Both the position numbers and the translations under genes were made by a program. The notes beneath the pieces were generated by a model. That model did no database searches. It was not told where the DNA came from and was given only the letters and a program-made list of their open reading frames with translations. A DNA stretch of 64,000 nt. Origin: Spirosoma sp. KCTC 42546. GTDB taxonomy: Bacteria; Bacteroidota; Bacteroidia; Cytophagales; Spirosomataceae. Where the stretch lies: NCBI RefSeq assembly GCF_006965485.1, contig NZ_CP041360.1, positions 8,350,501 to 8,414,500 on the forward strand, given 5' to 3'. Numbering within the stretch: the first letter of the stretch is position 1; the number at the start of each line of letters is the position of its first letter. This document shows positions 26,896 through 35,985 of this stretch, in pieces.

Positions 26896-26900
26896 CTTTT
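26825..26900. terminator. 37-bp perfect hairpin, bidirectional terminator
   Basis: Arms 26825-26861 and 26864-26900 pair over 37 bases with a two-base loop, left edge AAAAGC and right edge GCTTTT, so it ends transcripts from both sides. It serves the cassette and the convergent Gfo/Idh gene (ends 26918). Compared with copy A, one stem pair changed from T-A to C-G on both sides. Confidence 0.88.
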
Positions 26901-26917
26901 ATCCTTATATCGGTCTC

Positions 26918-28294
26918 TTACACCTTTTTCGGATCTGGGTGTGTATACGGGCTTCGATACTCTCTGGCGAGCATTTTGGTAGCTTCTTTGTCGCCAACTA
27001 CTTCCCGTTTCACAGGATCATAGACCATGGGGCGACCTGTTTCCATCGACATATTGGCCAGAATGCAACTAGCCGTTGAAATATGCCCTTGCTCAATATC
27101 AGCAACGGGGCGGCTGCTTTTTTCAATGGCGTCCAGGAAGTTAAGCATGTGCAGGCGGGTAGCAGGGGCTGCGTTCAGCTCAATTTTTGGATTGGTGTCT
27201 TCCGTAACGTCTTCTGGATATTTCTCTTTTTCATAGACGACATCCATATGTATTTTCTCGCCTTTTCCATCCGGAATGAAGTCGCACTGCATCGTACTAC
27301 CCCATAAAGTTCCTTTTTCGCCGTAGAGCGTAAACGACCAGGGATAATCGGGATTGTTGGCCGTTCCCCAGGTTTTGTGATGCCACACACAGTTCAGTTC
27401 ATCATACTCAAACAGCGCCGATTGCGTGTCGGAAATGTTCGATTTGCCCTCTTTCTGAACGTAAATGCCACCGTGTGAGCTAATCCGCTTTGGCCAGCCG
27501 AGGTTCAGCATCCAGCGAACGGTATCGAACATGTGTACGCACATATCGCCCGTAATGCCATTGCCGTACTCCTTGAATGTCCGCCACCAGCGCACATGGG
27601 GTAAGCCATCGTAAGGACGAAGCGGAGCGGGACCCGTCCACATGTTGTAATCCAGAAAATCAGGGACGGCTTGCACCGGGGGATTACCATTGGCCCGCAT
27701 ATGCAGGTCACAGGACATCTCTACGTGCGATATTTTACCCAGCAGACCCGCATCAACGATCTCTTTCTTAGCTCTGATCAGGTGAGGGGTGCTTTTGCGT
27801 TGCGTACCCACTTGCACAACCTTATTGTATTTCCGGGCAGCGGCTACCATCGCTTCGCCTTCCATGACGTCGACGCTGATCGGTTTTTGCACATACACGT
27901 GAGCGCCCGCTTTCACACAGTCGATCATTTGCAGCGCATGCCAATGGTCGGGGGTACCGATGAGGACAATATCCAGCTGATTTTCGGCCAGCATTTTTTT
28001 GTAATCGCCATACAGCTTTGGAGTCTGACCCGATTTCTGCCGCTGGCTCACCAACTTTGCCGCACCCGCCAGCATATTTTTATCAACATCGCACAGCGCG
28101 ACAACATCTACAGGAGCAACCTGAATCAGGCGGAGTAAATCACTTTTGCCATACCAGCCCGTACCAATCAGGGCAACACGATACGCCTTTGGTGGATGCA
28201 TCAGGTCCAAACCCCTGGCCCCAAAGGCGGTAAGCGCGAGTGAAGCCGTGGTGCCTTGTATAAACCGACGACGGTTAATATTGAATAGTTCCAT
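26918..28294 (-). CDS. Gfo/Idh/MocA family oxidoreductase, Tat-exported
   Basis: 458 residues. NRRRFIQGTTASLALTAFGA (about 7-26) is a twin-arginine signal, so the folded, cofactor-loaded enzyme is exported. The nucleotide-binding loop is ALIGTGWYGKSDLL. QKPISVDVMEGEAM replaces the usual EKP motif, and GDMCVHMFDTVRWML gives the catalytic His region. Such enzymes oxidise sugars or polyols with NAD(P), or transfer hydride within a bound cofactor in the periplasm. It is the last gene of the minus arm of the sugar locus, 40 bases after the esterase. Confidence 0.92.
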   Translation of the reverse strand: MELFNINRRRFIQGTTASLALTAFGARGLDLMHPPKAYRVALIGTGWYGKSDLLRLIQVAPVDVVALCDVDKNMLAGAAKLVSQRQKSGQTPKLYGDYKKMLAENQLDIVLIGTPDHWHALQMIDCVKAGAHVYVQKPISVDVMEGEAMVAAARKYNKVVQVGTQRKSTPHLIRAKKEIVDAGLLGKISHVEMSCDLHMRANGNPPVQAVPDFLDYNMWTGPAPLRPYDGLPHVRWWRTFKEYGNGITGDMCVHMFDTVRWMLNLGWPKRISSHGGIYVQKEGKSNISDTQSALFEYDELNCVWHHKTWGTANNPDYPWSFTLYGEKGTLWGSTMQCDFIPDGKGEKIHMDVVYEKEKYPEDVTEDTNPKIELNAAPATRLHMLNFLDAIEKSSRPVADIEQGHISTASCILANMSMETGRPMVYDPVKREVVGDKEATKMLAREYRSPYTHPDPKKV

Positions 28295-28334
28295 GTGAAT
28301 TGATAGTTCAGGCAGTAGCCAGGGTTTAAGTGAA

Positions 28335-29507
28335 TTATTGTTTTAATAGCGCCATTACCGCATCATCGCCCACAACGGCACGGGCCGGGCGTGGGTGTTC
28401 GGCAGTAAAAACTTGTAAATCGGTAGCAGGTAATACGGTATTCGGCGTTTCGTCGATTTGACCATCTTTCAGAACACGGTTCAAATCCAGCTTCAGGTAT
28501 TTCGCCAGGAAGTGGTAGGCGGCTGCCCGTTTGTTAGGCCCATAATCATGACCTTCCGTTGGCAAATGCACATTCTCGACCTTGTCTTTCGCGCCGTAAT
28601 AGCTGTAAATGTTCTGGATATACGGATACTCCACATTCGGCGTATTCTTGGTCCAGTCTTTCCCGTCCGACACCAGTAGCATCGGCCGGGGGGCAGCAAG
28701 CGCGGCAATTTCGACGTTGCTGGTCTGATGCGTAGGACGCTTATGAATCGGCATGCCGCTTTCGCAAACGCAGCCCCCGAAAAAGTGGGCCGACACCATC
28801 ACAACAGGTACCGAAACTTTTATGCGTGGATCGAGTGCAGTAAGCAGAAAGGTCTGCGTTCCCCCACCCGATTCGCCCGACATAGCAATCCGGTCTTTAT
28901 CAACATCGGGAAGGCTGGTCAGGAAATCCAGTGCCCGCATCCCGTTCAACGTTTGTAGTTTTAGGGCTTCCGGAAGTTTATGCTCCGATTGCTTCGAATC
29001 TCCGTAGCCGATCATGTCATACGAAAACACGACAGCGCCCATGCGCGCTAGTGTCGCACACCGCTGTTGGGTGTATTCCATCAAGCGATTGTCCTGATTA
29101 GCGCCATGACCGTGTGAGCAAAGAATGCCAGGCACTTTTCCCGTTGCATTTAACGGTCGGTACAGGTTTCCCGTCACGAAAAATCCAGGCAAGCTCTCAA
29201 AGGCGACGTTCTCGACTGTATAACCATTTAATTTCCGAAGACTATGCCGGATGGGTTGAAGCGGAGCAAACTTGGGTTTCTCGGGCAGATTCATGCCCTC
29301 CCGAATACCTTTCCGAATCAGCGCTGCCCGAGAAACCCAACTGGCTTTGTCATGATAGGTGCTGGCAAATGTCTTCAACGCTTTTGCCCCCTCCTCTTCG
29401 GTGAAATAAGCGCCCTGGCATAAATCTGGGCGAGCCGGGTTAGGCTGCGCAATGACTCCTGTTAAGCTAATGACGTAACACAAAAGGAAGGAAATTCGGG
29501 CTGTCAT
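28335..29507 (-). CDS. secreted acetylxylan esterase-like alpha/beta hydrolase
   Basis: 390 residues with a signal peptide at 1-20 (MTARISFLLCYVISLTGVIA). The nucleophile elbow is GESGGGTQTF near residue 215, the oxyanion region GILCSHGHGANQDN near residue 135, and the catalytic His is likely in PTEGHDYGPNKR near residue 325. These fit the AXE1-like/dienelactone-hydrolase-like serine esterases of Bacteroidota. It would take ester groups off a glycan before uptake. It lies between lacI and the Gfo/Idh gene. Confidence 0.87.
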   Translation of the reverse strand: MTARISFLLCYVISLTGVIAQPNPARPDLCQGAYFTEEEGAKALKTFASTYHDKASWVSRAALIRKGIREGMNLPEKPKFAPLQPIRHSLRKLNGYTVENVAFESLPGFFVTGNLYRPLNATGKVPGILCSHGHGANQDNRLMEYTQQRCATLARMGAVVFSYDMIGYGDSKQSEHKLPEALKLQTLNGMRALDFLTSLPDVDKDRIAMSGESGGGTQTFLLTALDPRIKVSVPVVMVSAHFFGGCVCESGMPIHKRPTHQTSNVEIAALAAPRPMLLVSDGKDWTKNTPNVEYPYIQNIYSYYGAKDKVENVHLPTEGHDYGPNKRAAAYHFLAKYLKLDLNRVLKDGQIDETPNTVLPATDLQVFTAEHPRPARAVVGDDAVMALLKQ

Positions 29508-29611
29508 AGATTTTAGTTCGTTTCACTAAACACGGAAACTAAAAGCGTCCTTTCATAAACTCTTACTCCCTGTGTGTCTGGTAATAGACCGCTGATTTTT
29601 AAGATTCATAC

Positions 29612-29646
29612 GATCAATATGATTTAAGGCGAAAATCATATTGATC
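29612..29646. terminator. 14-bp hairpin after lacI
   Basis: GATCAATATGATTT (29612-29625) and AAATCATATTGATC (29633-29646) pair perfectly over a 7-base loop. On the minus strand this follows the lacI stop by 43 bases. It could separate the regulator from the esterase gene. Confidence 0.7.
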
Positions 29647-29688
29647 ATAAGCATCTGCCGGCCCGCCGACGGTTGGTTCTATCCTAGC

Positions 29689-30708
29689 TCACTTCACTGT
29701 CGATCCCCGAATGATCAGATTGGTCGGCAACACGACTCGTTCAGGCTGAAACTCGTCTTCTTTAGTCAGCAACTGCCGGACTAAAACCTGAGCGGCCTGC
29801 TGGCCGAGTTCAGTAACGGGTTGAGAAATGGTTGTCAGGCCCGGTTCAATCAGGGCCGAAATGGGGTCGTCGCTAAACCCGACGAGCGCCAGATCATCGG
29901 GCACACGAATGCCCCGACGTTTGGCAACACTTAAGGCTTCGAGCGCAGTGGGGTCATTGATGGCAAACAACGCATCGGGTGGATTGGGCAGATTCAGCAG
30001 ATGATTTACGTAGATGTTTGCCTTGTCCAGATTCAAATCATAGGAAATGATCAGTTCAGTATCAACAGGAATTCCGTACTTGGTTAAGGCATCACGGTAG
30101 CCGTTAAGCCGATTGCGGCTATTGGTGAGCGTGTCGGGTCCAGCCAGGTGCGCAATACGCCGTCGGCCGGTTTGAATCAGGTGCTCGACGGCCAGAAAAG
30201 CACCGTTATAATCATCCACCGTTACATTCGACACGTTCATCTCTTCACAAACGCGGTTGAAAAACACGACCGGAATACCCTTGCGCTGAAAAATCTTGAA
30301 GTGGTCGAAGTTGCGGGTTTCCTTCGTATGCGACACGATCAGGCCATCGACCCGGCTCGCCAACAGAGCTTTTGCGTTCGACACTTCCGTTTCGTAGGAT
30401 TCATTCGAGTGACAGATAACCACATTGTAGCCCGACCTGGCCAGTTCTTCCTGCGCGCCAATAATCACTTTGGGGAAGAAAAAACTGATAAACTCCGGCA
30501 CTATAATCCCTACCGTGCCCGTCCGATTGGTCAGTAACGAAATGGCCAACTGGTTTCGCTGGTAATCCACCTGGGCCGCCATATCGAGGATACGCTGGCG
30601 CGTCTTCCCGTTCACATTCGGGTGGCCTGTCAACGCCCGAGACACTGTTGATTTAGAAATCCCTAAGGCTCGGGCAATATCAATGATTGTGGTCTGATGT
30701 GTTGCCAT
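29689..30708 (-). CDS. LacI-family transcriptional regulator
   Basis: 339 residues from the ATG at 30708, chosen because the HTH follows at once: TTIIDIARALGISKSTVSRALTGHPNVNGKTRQRI. The periplasmic-binding-protein-like domain (about 60-335) has the usual VDGLIVSHTKETR and ALFAINDPTALEAL segments. The 18-codon upstream extension to 30762 is unsupported. It probably represses the divergent susCD arm until a sugar binds. Twin palindromes at 30845-30882 are the likely operators. Confidence 0.93.
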   Translation of the reverse strand: MATHQTTIIDIARALGISKSTVSRALTGHPNVNGKTRQRILDMAAQVDYQRNQLAISLLTNRTGTVGIIVPEFISFFFPKVIIGAQEELARSGYNVVICHSNESYETEVSNAKALLASRVDGLIVSHTKETRNFDHFKIFQRKGIPVVFFNRVCEEMNVSNVTVDDYNGAFLAVEHLIQTGRRRIAHLAGPDTLTNSRNRLNGYRDALTKYGIPVDTELIISYDLNLDKANIYVNHLLNLPNPPDALFAINDPTALEALSVAKRRGIRVPDDLALVGFSDDPISALIEPGLTTISQPVTELGQQAAQVLVRQLLTKEDEFQPERVVLPTNLIIRGSTVK

Positions 30709-30844
30709 AAACGTAAAGTTACTGGCGCGAGTATTCACTCGTGCCAGCATGGACACTACCAAGACATAAAATATAACAAATCTAATTTTATCTCTCTTCG
30801 TCCACTCTCCTATAAGCCTAAGCCGACTTTATTCTACTGAAAAT

Positions 30845-30882
30845 ATTGGGAACATTCCCAAAATATTGGGAATGTTCCCAAT
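30845..30882. promoter_or_regulatory. twin LacI-type operators in the lacI-susC gap
   Basis: TTGGGAACATTCCCAA (30846-30861) and TTGGGAATGTTCCCAA (30866-30881) are each a palindrome apart from the central two bases. They are exact reverse complements, with centres 20 bp apart, about two helix turns. Each has the size of a LacI-family site. They sit about 137 bases upstream of the lacI start and 216 upstream of susC. The remaining gap (30709-31097, 389 bases) is AT-rich; I found no clean TAnnTTTG there. Confidence 0.75.
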
Positions 30883-31097
30883 AAAAAAAGTCAATAAATT
30901 CTTTGCAGAATCACTATATGGGGTTAACATCGAATAAGTATTCAAAAAAGTCATCTATTCATGCTATTAACAGAGCAAGCAGTAAGAGATTATCTTTTTT
31001 GACACAAACAGAGCTTATCTAGTACCACCTTAGAACATTTTGTACTTTTTCAATTTTAACCATTCCTAAATCGAACGGGCAGTATGCTGCTTTACTT

Positions 31098-34000
31098 ATG
31101 AAATCTATTCTACTACTACGAAGCGTGATCGGGCTGGTTTGTCTACTGCTAATCACGCTGGTGAGTCAGGCACAATCGACTCGCACCCTGACGGGCCGCA
31201 TCACCGATGCCACAACCAACGGAGGGCTTCCCGGTGTTAACGTCCTTGTCAAAGGCACGCAACAAGGCACAACCACCAATGCAGATGGCCAATACACGCT
31301 CAATGTGCCAGCCAGTGCGGCTACCTTAACTTTTTCTTTTATTGGCTATGTATCTCAGGATGTGGATATCGCCAATCGAAGTACCATCGATGTTACACTA
31401 AAAGCCGACGACCGTTCGCTGAACGAAGTAGTGGTGGTTGGTTACGGAACCCAACGTAAGATTGAAACCACAGGCTCAATTGCGTCGGTAAAAGCAGCGG
31501 ATCTGGTGCAAACGCCAGTTTCCAACGTTGCGCAGGGTCTGCAATCGCGGGTGGCCGGGGTTCAGGTGAGCCAGAATACGGGCGCTCCTGGTGGTAATAT
31601 CAGCGTCCGGATTCGCGGAACAAACTCGATCAACGGAAGCTCTGAGCCACTGTATGTTGTGGACGGTATTCAGATTTCGAACAGTGGTGGTATCAATGAC
31701 GTCAGTCCACTATCGACCATTAACCCGAACGATATTGAGTCAGTCGAAATCCTGAAAGATGCCTCGGCATCCGCTATTTACGGATCGCGGGCGGCCAATG
31801 GCGTTGTCCTGATCACGACCAAACGGGGTAAAACGGGTGCTACCCGCGTGACGTTCGATAGCTATTACGGCGTTCAGAAAGTAAACAAAACCTTGCCAGT
31901 TTTGAATGCGTCTCAATTTGCGCAGTTAGAAAATGAGGTGTTTAAAAACAATTTCTACCCCGACCCTGCATCCTTAGGTGAAGGCACGAACTGGCAAAGT
32001 CTCATTTTCCGTCAGGCGGCTATCCAAAACCACCAGTTGTCGATCAATGGTGGCAACGAAAAAACCCAGGTAGCTCTTTCGGCGAACTACTTCAACCAGG
32101 ACGGCATTATCATCAATTCTGCCTTCAAACGGTATTCATACCGGCTGAATGTTGACCACCGGGTAAGCAAACTCCTGAAAGTAGGTACCAGTCTATTAGG
32201 CAGTTACGCGATTAACTCGGGGGTTACAACGGGATCTGAAACGATTGGTGATGCGGGCGTTGTCACGGCTTCCATCCTCGGCGCAGCCATTGGCGCACCG
32301 CCAACGTTGGTTCCTTACCGGGCCGATGGTACGCTCTTTCCATTTGGCGAACAAGCCGGTGGCCAATATCGGGAAGTTACGAACCCGCTGAACTTCGCCA
32401 GCGTCCTGAACCGGAACGCCATCAAACGGACGCTTGTCAACTTGTACGCTGATTTCAGCATTTTGAAAGGGTTAACCTACCGGGCATCGTTCAACGTAGA
32501 TCTGCAAAGTAGCCTGCGCGACGGATACTCGCCCCGTTCGATTGTCAATAAAGCGGATTTGAATGACAACTCGGGGTCGGGTTTTAAGCTGAATGCCAAT
32601 GGCTTGGCTTTACTGCATGAAAGTATTCTGACTTACAGCACGCTATTCGCCCAGAAGCACTCATTTAAAGCAACGGCGGTAGTGGCCTCCCAATCGGAGG
32701 ACAACAATTCAAATCAGATCAACGCCACCGGCTTCCCGAACGATGCCACCCAAAACGAAGCCCTGCAACTGGCGTTAACCCGTACGGTTACCAGCAGCCG
32801 AAGTCGTACTCGTTTGGATTCGTACCTGGCCCGTATCAATTACGGCTATAAAGACAAGTATTTTCTGGATTTGACCGCCCGGGTCGATGGGTCGAGTAAA
32901 TTCGGAGCCAATCACAAGTACGGTTTATTTCCGGCTGTTTCTGCCGCCTGGCGGATTATTGAAGAGCCATTTGCCAAGAACATTTCCTGGCTTTCGGATT
33001 TGAAACTGCGTGCCAGCTACGGTATTACCGGAAATGCCGGTGGCCTTAACCCGTACCAATCATTGGCAACGGTTTCGGCACCTAACCCTGGCAGTGATTA
33101 CAACATTAATCACACGTACATGATTGGCATTAATCCATCAGGCATCGCCAATCCCGATTTGCGTTGGGAAAAATCTGCCCAAGCTGACATTGGTCTTGAC
33201 ATTAGCTTACTCAACAACCGCATCAGCGTCATTGTCGATGCGTACCAGAAAACTACCAAAGACTTATTGTATGTAAAAGGCCTGCCGTTAAGCTCTGGAT
33301 ATGGCACCATTACCGGCAACTTTGCCTCGCTGGAGAACAAAGGACTAGAATTCGCCGTAAACGCCCGGATTCTGGATGGTCCTCTGAAATGGAATGTGTC
33401 TGGTAACATGACCATGAACCGGAATAAGGTGCTGGATCTGGATGGTGGCACTACGCAGGAACGGTTTATTACCGCTTATTCAATCTTGAAAGTTGGTCAG
33501 CCACTTGGTGTTTTCAAAACCTACGTATTCGATGGGATCAACCAAACCGGCGATGCTATTCTTCCCGGTTACGACGGCCGTTTGGGTGGGCTGAAAGTGA
33601 AGGACATTAACGGCGACGGCACCATTTCGGCTGCCGATCAGGTGATCACCGGCAATCCGAACCCAAAGTTCATTTACGGTTTCTCCACGAATTTGTCGTT
33701 CAAAGGATTTGACCTGAGCATGTTCCTGTCGGGTTCGCAGGGGAACGACATTTACAATGCCGCCCGCCTATCGTTTGAAATGCCATTGGGACAACGGAAC
33801 CAGTTGGCAGGGCTTGCCAATCGCTGGTCGCCTACCAATCCGAGCAATCAATACGTGAGCGGTTTTCAAGCCGGTCGCCTACCCGTGACGAGTCAGGTGG
33901 TTGAAGATGGTTCGTACCTGCGCTGCAAGAATCTGACGCTGGGCTATACGCTGCCACGCATTAAAGGGGTTCAGCAAATTCGGGTATATGTGAGCACCAA

Positions 34001-34142
34001 CAACCTGTTCACGATCACGAAATACAGCGGTTTCGATCCGGAAGTGAATACCTATGCGGGATCAAATACCGCCATCGGTATCGACAATCTGGTATATCCA
34101 CAAGCCAAATCATTCCTGGGCGGTCTTCAGGTCACGTTTTAA
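31098..34142 (+). CDS. SusC/RagA-type TonB-dependent outer-membrane transporter
   Basis: 1014 residues with a signal peptide (about 1-25, ending SQAQ). A carboxypeptidase-regulatory-like domain follows (TLTGRITDATTNGGLPGVNVL), then a TonB box region (NEVVVVGYGTQRK) and the plug with SVRIRGTNSINGSSEPLYVVDG. The rest is a 22-strand barrel ending in FLGGLQVTF with a terminal Phe. SusC imports glycan fragments delivered by SusD, encoded next. The substrate is unknown; the locus suggests a decorated glycoside. Confidence 0.97.
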   Translation: MKSILLLRSVIGLVCLLLITLVSQAQSTRTLTGRITDATTNGGLPGVNVLVKGTQQGTTTNADGQYTLNVPASAATLTFSFIGYVSQDVDIANRSTIDVTLKADDRSLNEVVVVGYGTQRKIETTGSIASVKAADLVQTPVSNVAQGLQSRVAGVQVSQNTGAPGGNISVRIRGTNSINGSSEPLYVVDGIQISNSGGINDVSPLSTINPNDIESVEILKDASASAIYGSRAANGVVLITTKRGKTGATRVTFDSYYGVQKVNKTLPVLNASQFAQLENEVFKNNFYPDPASLGEGTNWQSLIFRQAAIQNHQLSINGGNEKTQVALSANYFNQDGIIINSAFKRYSYRLNVDHRVSKLLKVGTSLLGSYAINSGVTTGSETIGDAGVVTASILGAAIGAPPTLVPYRADGTLFPFGEQAGGQYREVTNPLNFASVLNRNAIKRTLVNLYADFSILKGLTYRASFNVDLQSSLRDGYSPRSIVNKADLNDNSGSGFKLNANGLALLHESILTYSTLFAQKHSFKATAVVASQSEDNNSNQINATGFPNDATQNEALQLALTRTVTSSRSRTRLDSYLARINYGYKDKYFLDLTARVDGSSKFGANHKYGLFPAVSAAWRIIEEPFAKNISWLSDLKLRASYGITGNAGGLNPYQSLATVSAPNPGSDYNINHTYMIGINPSGIANPDLRWEKSAQADIGLDISLLNNRISVIVDAYQKTTKDLLYVKGLPLSSGYGTITGNFASLENKGLEFAVNARILDGPLKWNVSGNMTMNRNKVLDLDGGTTQERFITAYSILKVGQPLGVFKTYVFDGINQTGDAILPGYDGRLGGLKVKDINGDGTISAADQVITGNPNPKFIYGFSTNLSFKGFDLSMFLSGSQGNDIYNAARLSFEMPLGQRNQLAGLANRWSPTNPSNQYVSGFQAGRLPVTSQVVEDGSYLRCKNLTLGYTLPRIKGVQQIRVYVSTNNLFTITKYSGFDPEVNTYAGSNTAIGIDNLVYPQAKSFLGGLQVTF

Positions 34143-34251
34143 ACCAGGATTTATATGATTCAACTGACTGACTATGACTTGGATTGATTAAAGTGTTTCG
34201 TAGAAACTAAAAAAATCAAGGTCGGTCAATAAAATCAAAAAAATCCCGGTT
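34142..34251. repeat. long imperfect hairpin between susC and susD
   Basis: Arms 34142-34172 and 34221-34251 pair at 24 of 31 positions and fill most of the gap. No strong T tract follows, so it may attenuate or protect mRNA rather than end it. Confidence 0.6.
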
Positions 34252-34268
34252 CAGACAATCTCAAACAC

Positions 34269-35744
34269 ATGAAAAAGATACTTATTCCTATACTCGTTGC
34301 CTTCGGCCTGACCTCCTGTGAGCTGGATGAAACCATTTATTCGTCCATTTACACCGAAGCCTTTTACAAAACTGCCGCCGATGCGGAGAAAGGACTCATT
34401 GCAGCTTACGATCCGTTTGCGGATATGTACAGCGGCCCGGCCGGAACCCTGATCGCTGACTTTAGCGATGATCAGACCTATCCGCGTGGCGTGGTGGGCC
34501 GTAATACGTTGACGCTCTTTACCTACGACATCAACTACACGACTCAGAAAAGTAACTCCCGACTCAACGAGGCCCCCCAGCAAATCTGGACATCGGGCTA
34601 TGATGGCATCGAAAAAGCCAACTGGATTATCGCCAAAGTTCCGGCGGCTGTGATGGACGAAACCCGCAAAAAGCAGATCATCGGCGAAGCCTATTACCTG
34701 CGGGCGTTCTACCTCTGGATGCTCACCAAAAATTTCGGTGATGTAGTGATCAAGACCACGCCCAGCTATTCGCAAGCAGATGCCATTCTTGGCAAAAGCC
34801 CAAAAGCCGATGTGTATAAGCAGATTTATGCCGATTTAGACCTGGCCTTCGCAGCGGGTTTACCATCCTATCCGGCGGTTGATAAAGGCCGTCCCTCTAA
34901 AGAAGTAGTCAATGCGCTGTATGCGAAAGCGGCTTTGTATAACGAAGAGTGGCAGAAAGCGCTCGAAAAAGCCCAGGCGGTAATCACATCGGGGAAATAC
35001 TCCCTGATGCCGGATGTACGCAACGTGTATAAATACGATCAGGAAGATGCCGCTCGTATCGAGAATATGTGGGCGTATGAAGTTGATCCGATTTCACCGG
35101 GTCGGTCGCACCAGTTAACGGGCCTGTGCGGGCCTCCTGCCAGCGCCGGACCGGAATACGGCAAAACGACCTTCGGATCGATGTTCGCGTATCAGTCATT
35201 CTACAATTCATTCAACCCTGCGGATAAGCGCCGACTACTGCTCGACACGACCTACGTGGATAAAAATGGCAAAACCATTCCACAAAGGAGCATTACGCCC
35301 ATTACAACCGACGGCGTATTGATCAAGAAATACCAGGACCCAGTTTCGACCCTGAATTTGATCCCAAATATTCCAATTTTCCGCCTGGCCGATATGTACC
35401 TGATTGCCGCCGAAGCCGAAGCCCGTCTAAACGGCGCGACGCCCCTGGCGTATGGCTACATCAACACCATTCGGAAGCGGGCAGGTTTGCCTGATTTACA
35501 AACCGGTCTAAGTAAAGACGCCTTCGTTGATGCCGTTCTCCAGGAGCGAGCCTGGGAGTTTTTTGCCGAAGGCGACCGCTGGTACGACCTCACCCGTACC
35601 GGCAAATTCCTGACGGTTATTCCCAAGGCCGTCAACGCCGTTTATCCGGTTCGGAACGTAACGGCGAAGAATAAATATTTCCCGATTCCGCAGGATGAAC
35701 TGAACGCCAATCCGAAACTGGAGCAGAATCCGGATTGGAAGTAA
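34269..35744 (+). CDS. SusD/RagB-type outer-membrane glycan-binding lipoprotein
   Basis: 491 residues. The lipobox ends at Cys17 (VAFGLTSCELD), so it is a surface lipoprotein. SusD family features are the early EAFYKTAADAEKGLIAAYD helix, the TPR-like YYLRAFYLWMLTKNFGDVV segment and the C-terminal RAWEFFAEGDRWYDLTRTGK, conserved in RagB/SusD. It caps SusC and holds the glycan. It is followed by two palindromes before the next gene, so expression of the rest may differ. Confidence 0.97.
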   Translation: MKKILIPILVAFGLTSCELDETIYSSIYTEAFYKTAADAEKGLIAAYDPFADMYSGPAGTLIADFSDDQTYPRGVVGRNTLTLFTYDINYTTQKSNSRLNEAPQQIWTSGYDGIEKANWIIAKVPAAVMDETRKKQIIGEAYYLRAFYLWMLTKNFGDVVIKTTPSYSQADAILGKSPKADVYKQIYADLDLAFAAGLPSYPAVDKGRPSKEVVNALYAKAALYNEEWQKALEKAQAVITSGKYSLMPDVRNVYKYDQEDAARIENMWAYEVDPISPGRSHQLTGLCGPPASAGPEYGKTTFGSMFAYQSFYNSFNPADKRRLLLDTTYVDKNGKTIPQRSITPITTDGVLIKKYQDPVSTLNLIPNIPIFRLADMYLIAAEAEARLNGATPLAYGYINTIRKRAGLPDLQTGLSKDAFVDAVLQERAWEFFAEGDRWYDLTRTGKFLTVIPKAVNAVYPVRNVTAKNKYFPIPQDELNANPKLEQNPDWK

Positions 35745-35748
35745 GAGT

Positions 35749-35820
35749 ACCCCTAAATCCCCTAAAGGGGACTTGGCTCATGCTTAGAAAAAGTCCTCTC
35801 TAGGGGATTTAGGGGTTTTT
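35749..35820. terminator. hairpin with CCCCTAAATCCCC arms after susD
   Basis: ACCCCTAAATCCCCT at 35749-35763 continues in a 26-base arm that pairs with 35791-35816, followed by a T tract. The sequence type occurs again in a different form at 39057-39133. It is a good terminator for susCD. Confidence 0.8.
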
Positions 35821-35824
35821 AAAA

Positions 35825-35951
35825 CGTATCCTCGGTCTGTGTCCTCACCACAGCCAGTCAAACTCCTAACCTGACGGCTATGGTGTCCTCACAGAACGCT
35901 TTAATGACGGCTAGTCACAGACGTTCTGTGAGGACACAGACCGAGGATGCG
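35825..35951. repeat. three-arm, mutually exclusive hairpins
   Basis: Left arm 35825-35848 pairs with 35928-35951 over 24 bp (one G-U). A middle arm 35883-35898, starting GTGTCCTCAC, can instead pair with 35922-35937 over 16 bp. A small hairpin (about 35845-35858 with 35870-35883) joins the second fold. The right arm can serve only one partner. The element lies 34 bases before the next gene. Confidence 0.65.
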
Positions 35952-35985
35952 GATGCAAAAGCAAAATTAAAGACCTTATTTAGAA

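Noticed and set aside
27671..28138. 155-residue plus-strand frame
   Set aside because: Antisense to the Gfo/Idh gene; His/Phe-rich without a family pattern.
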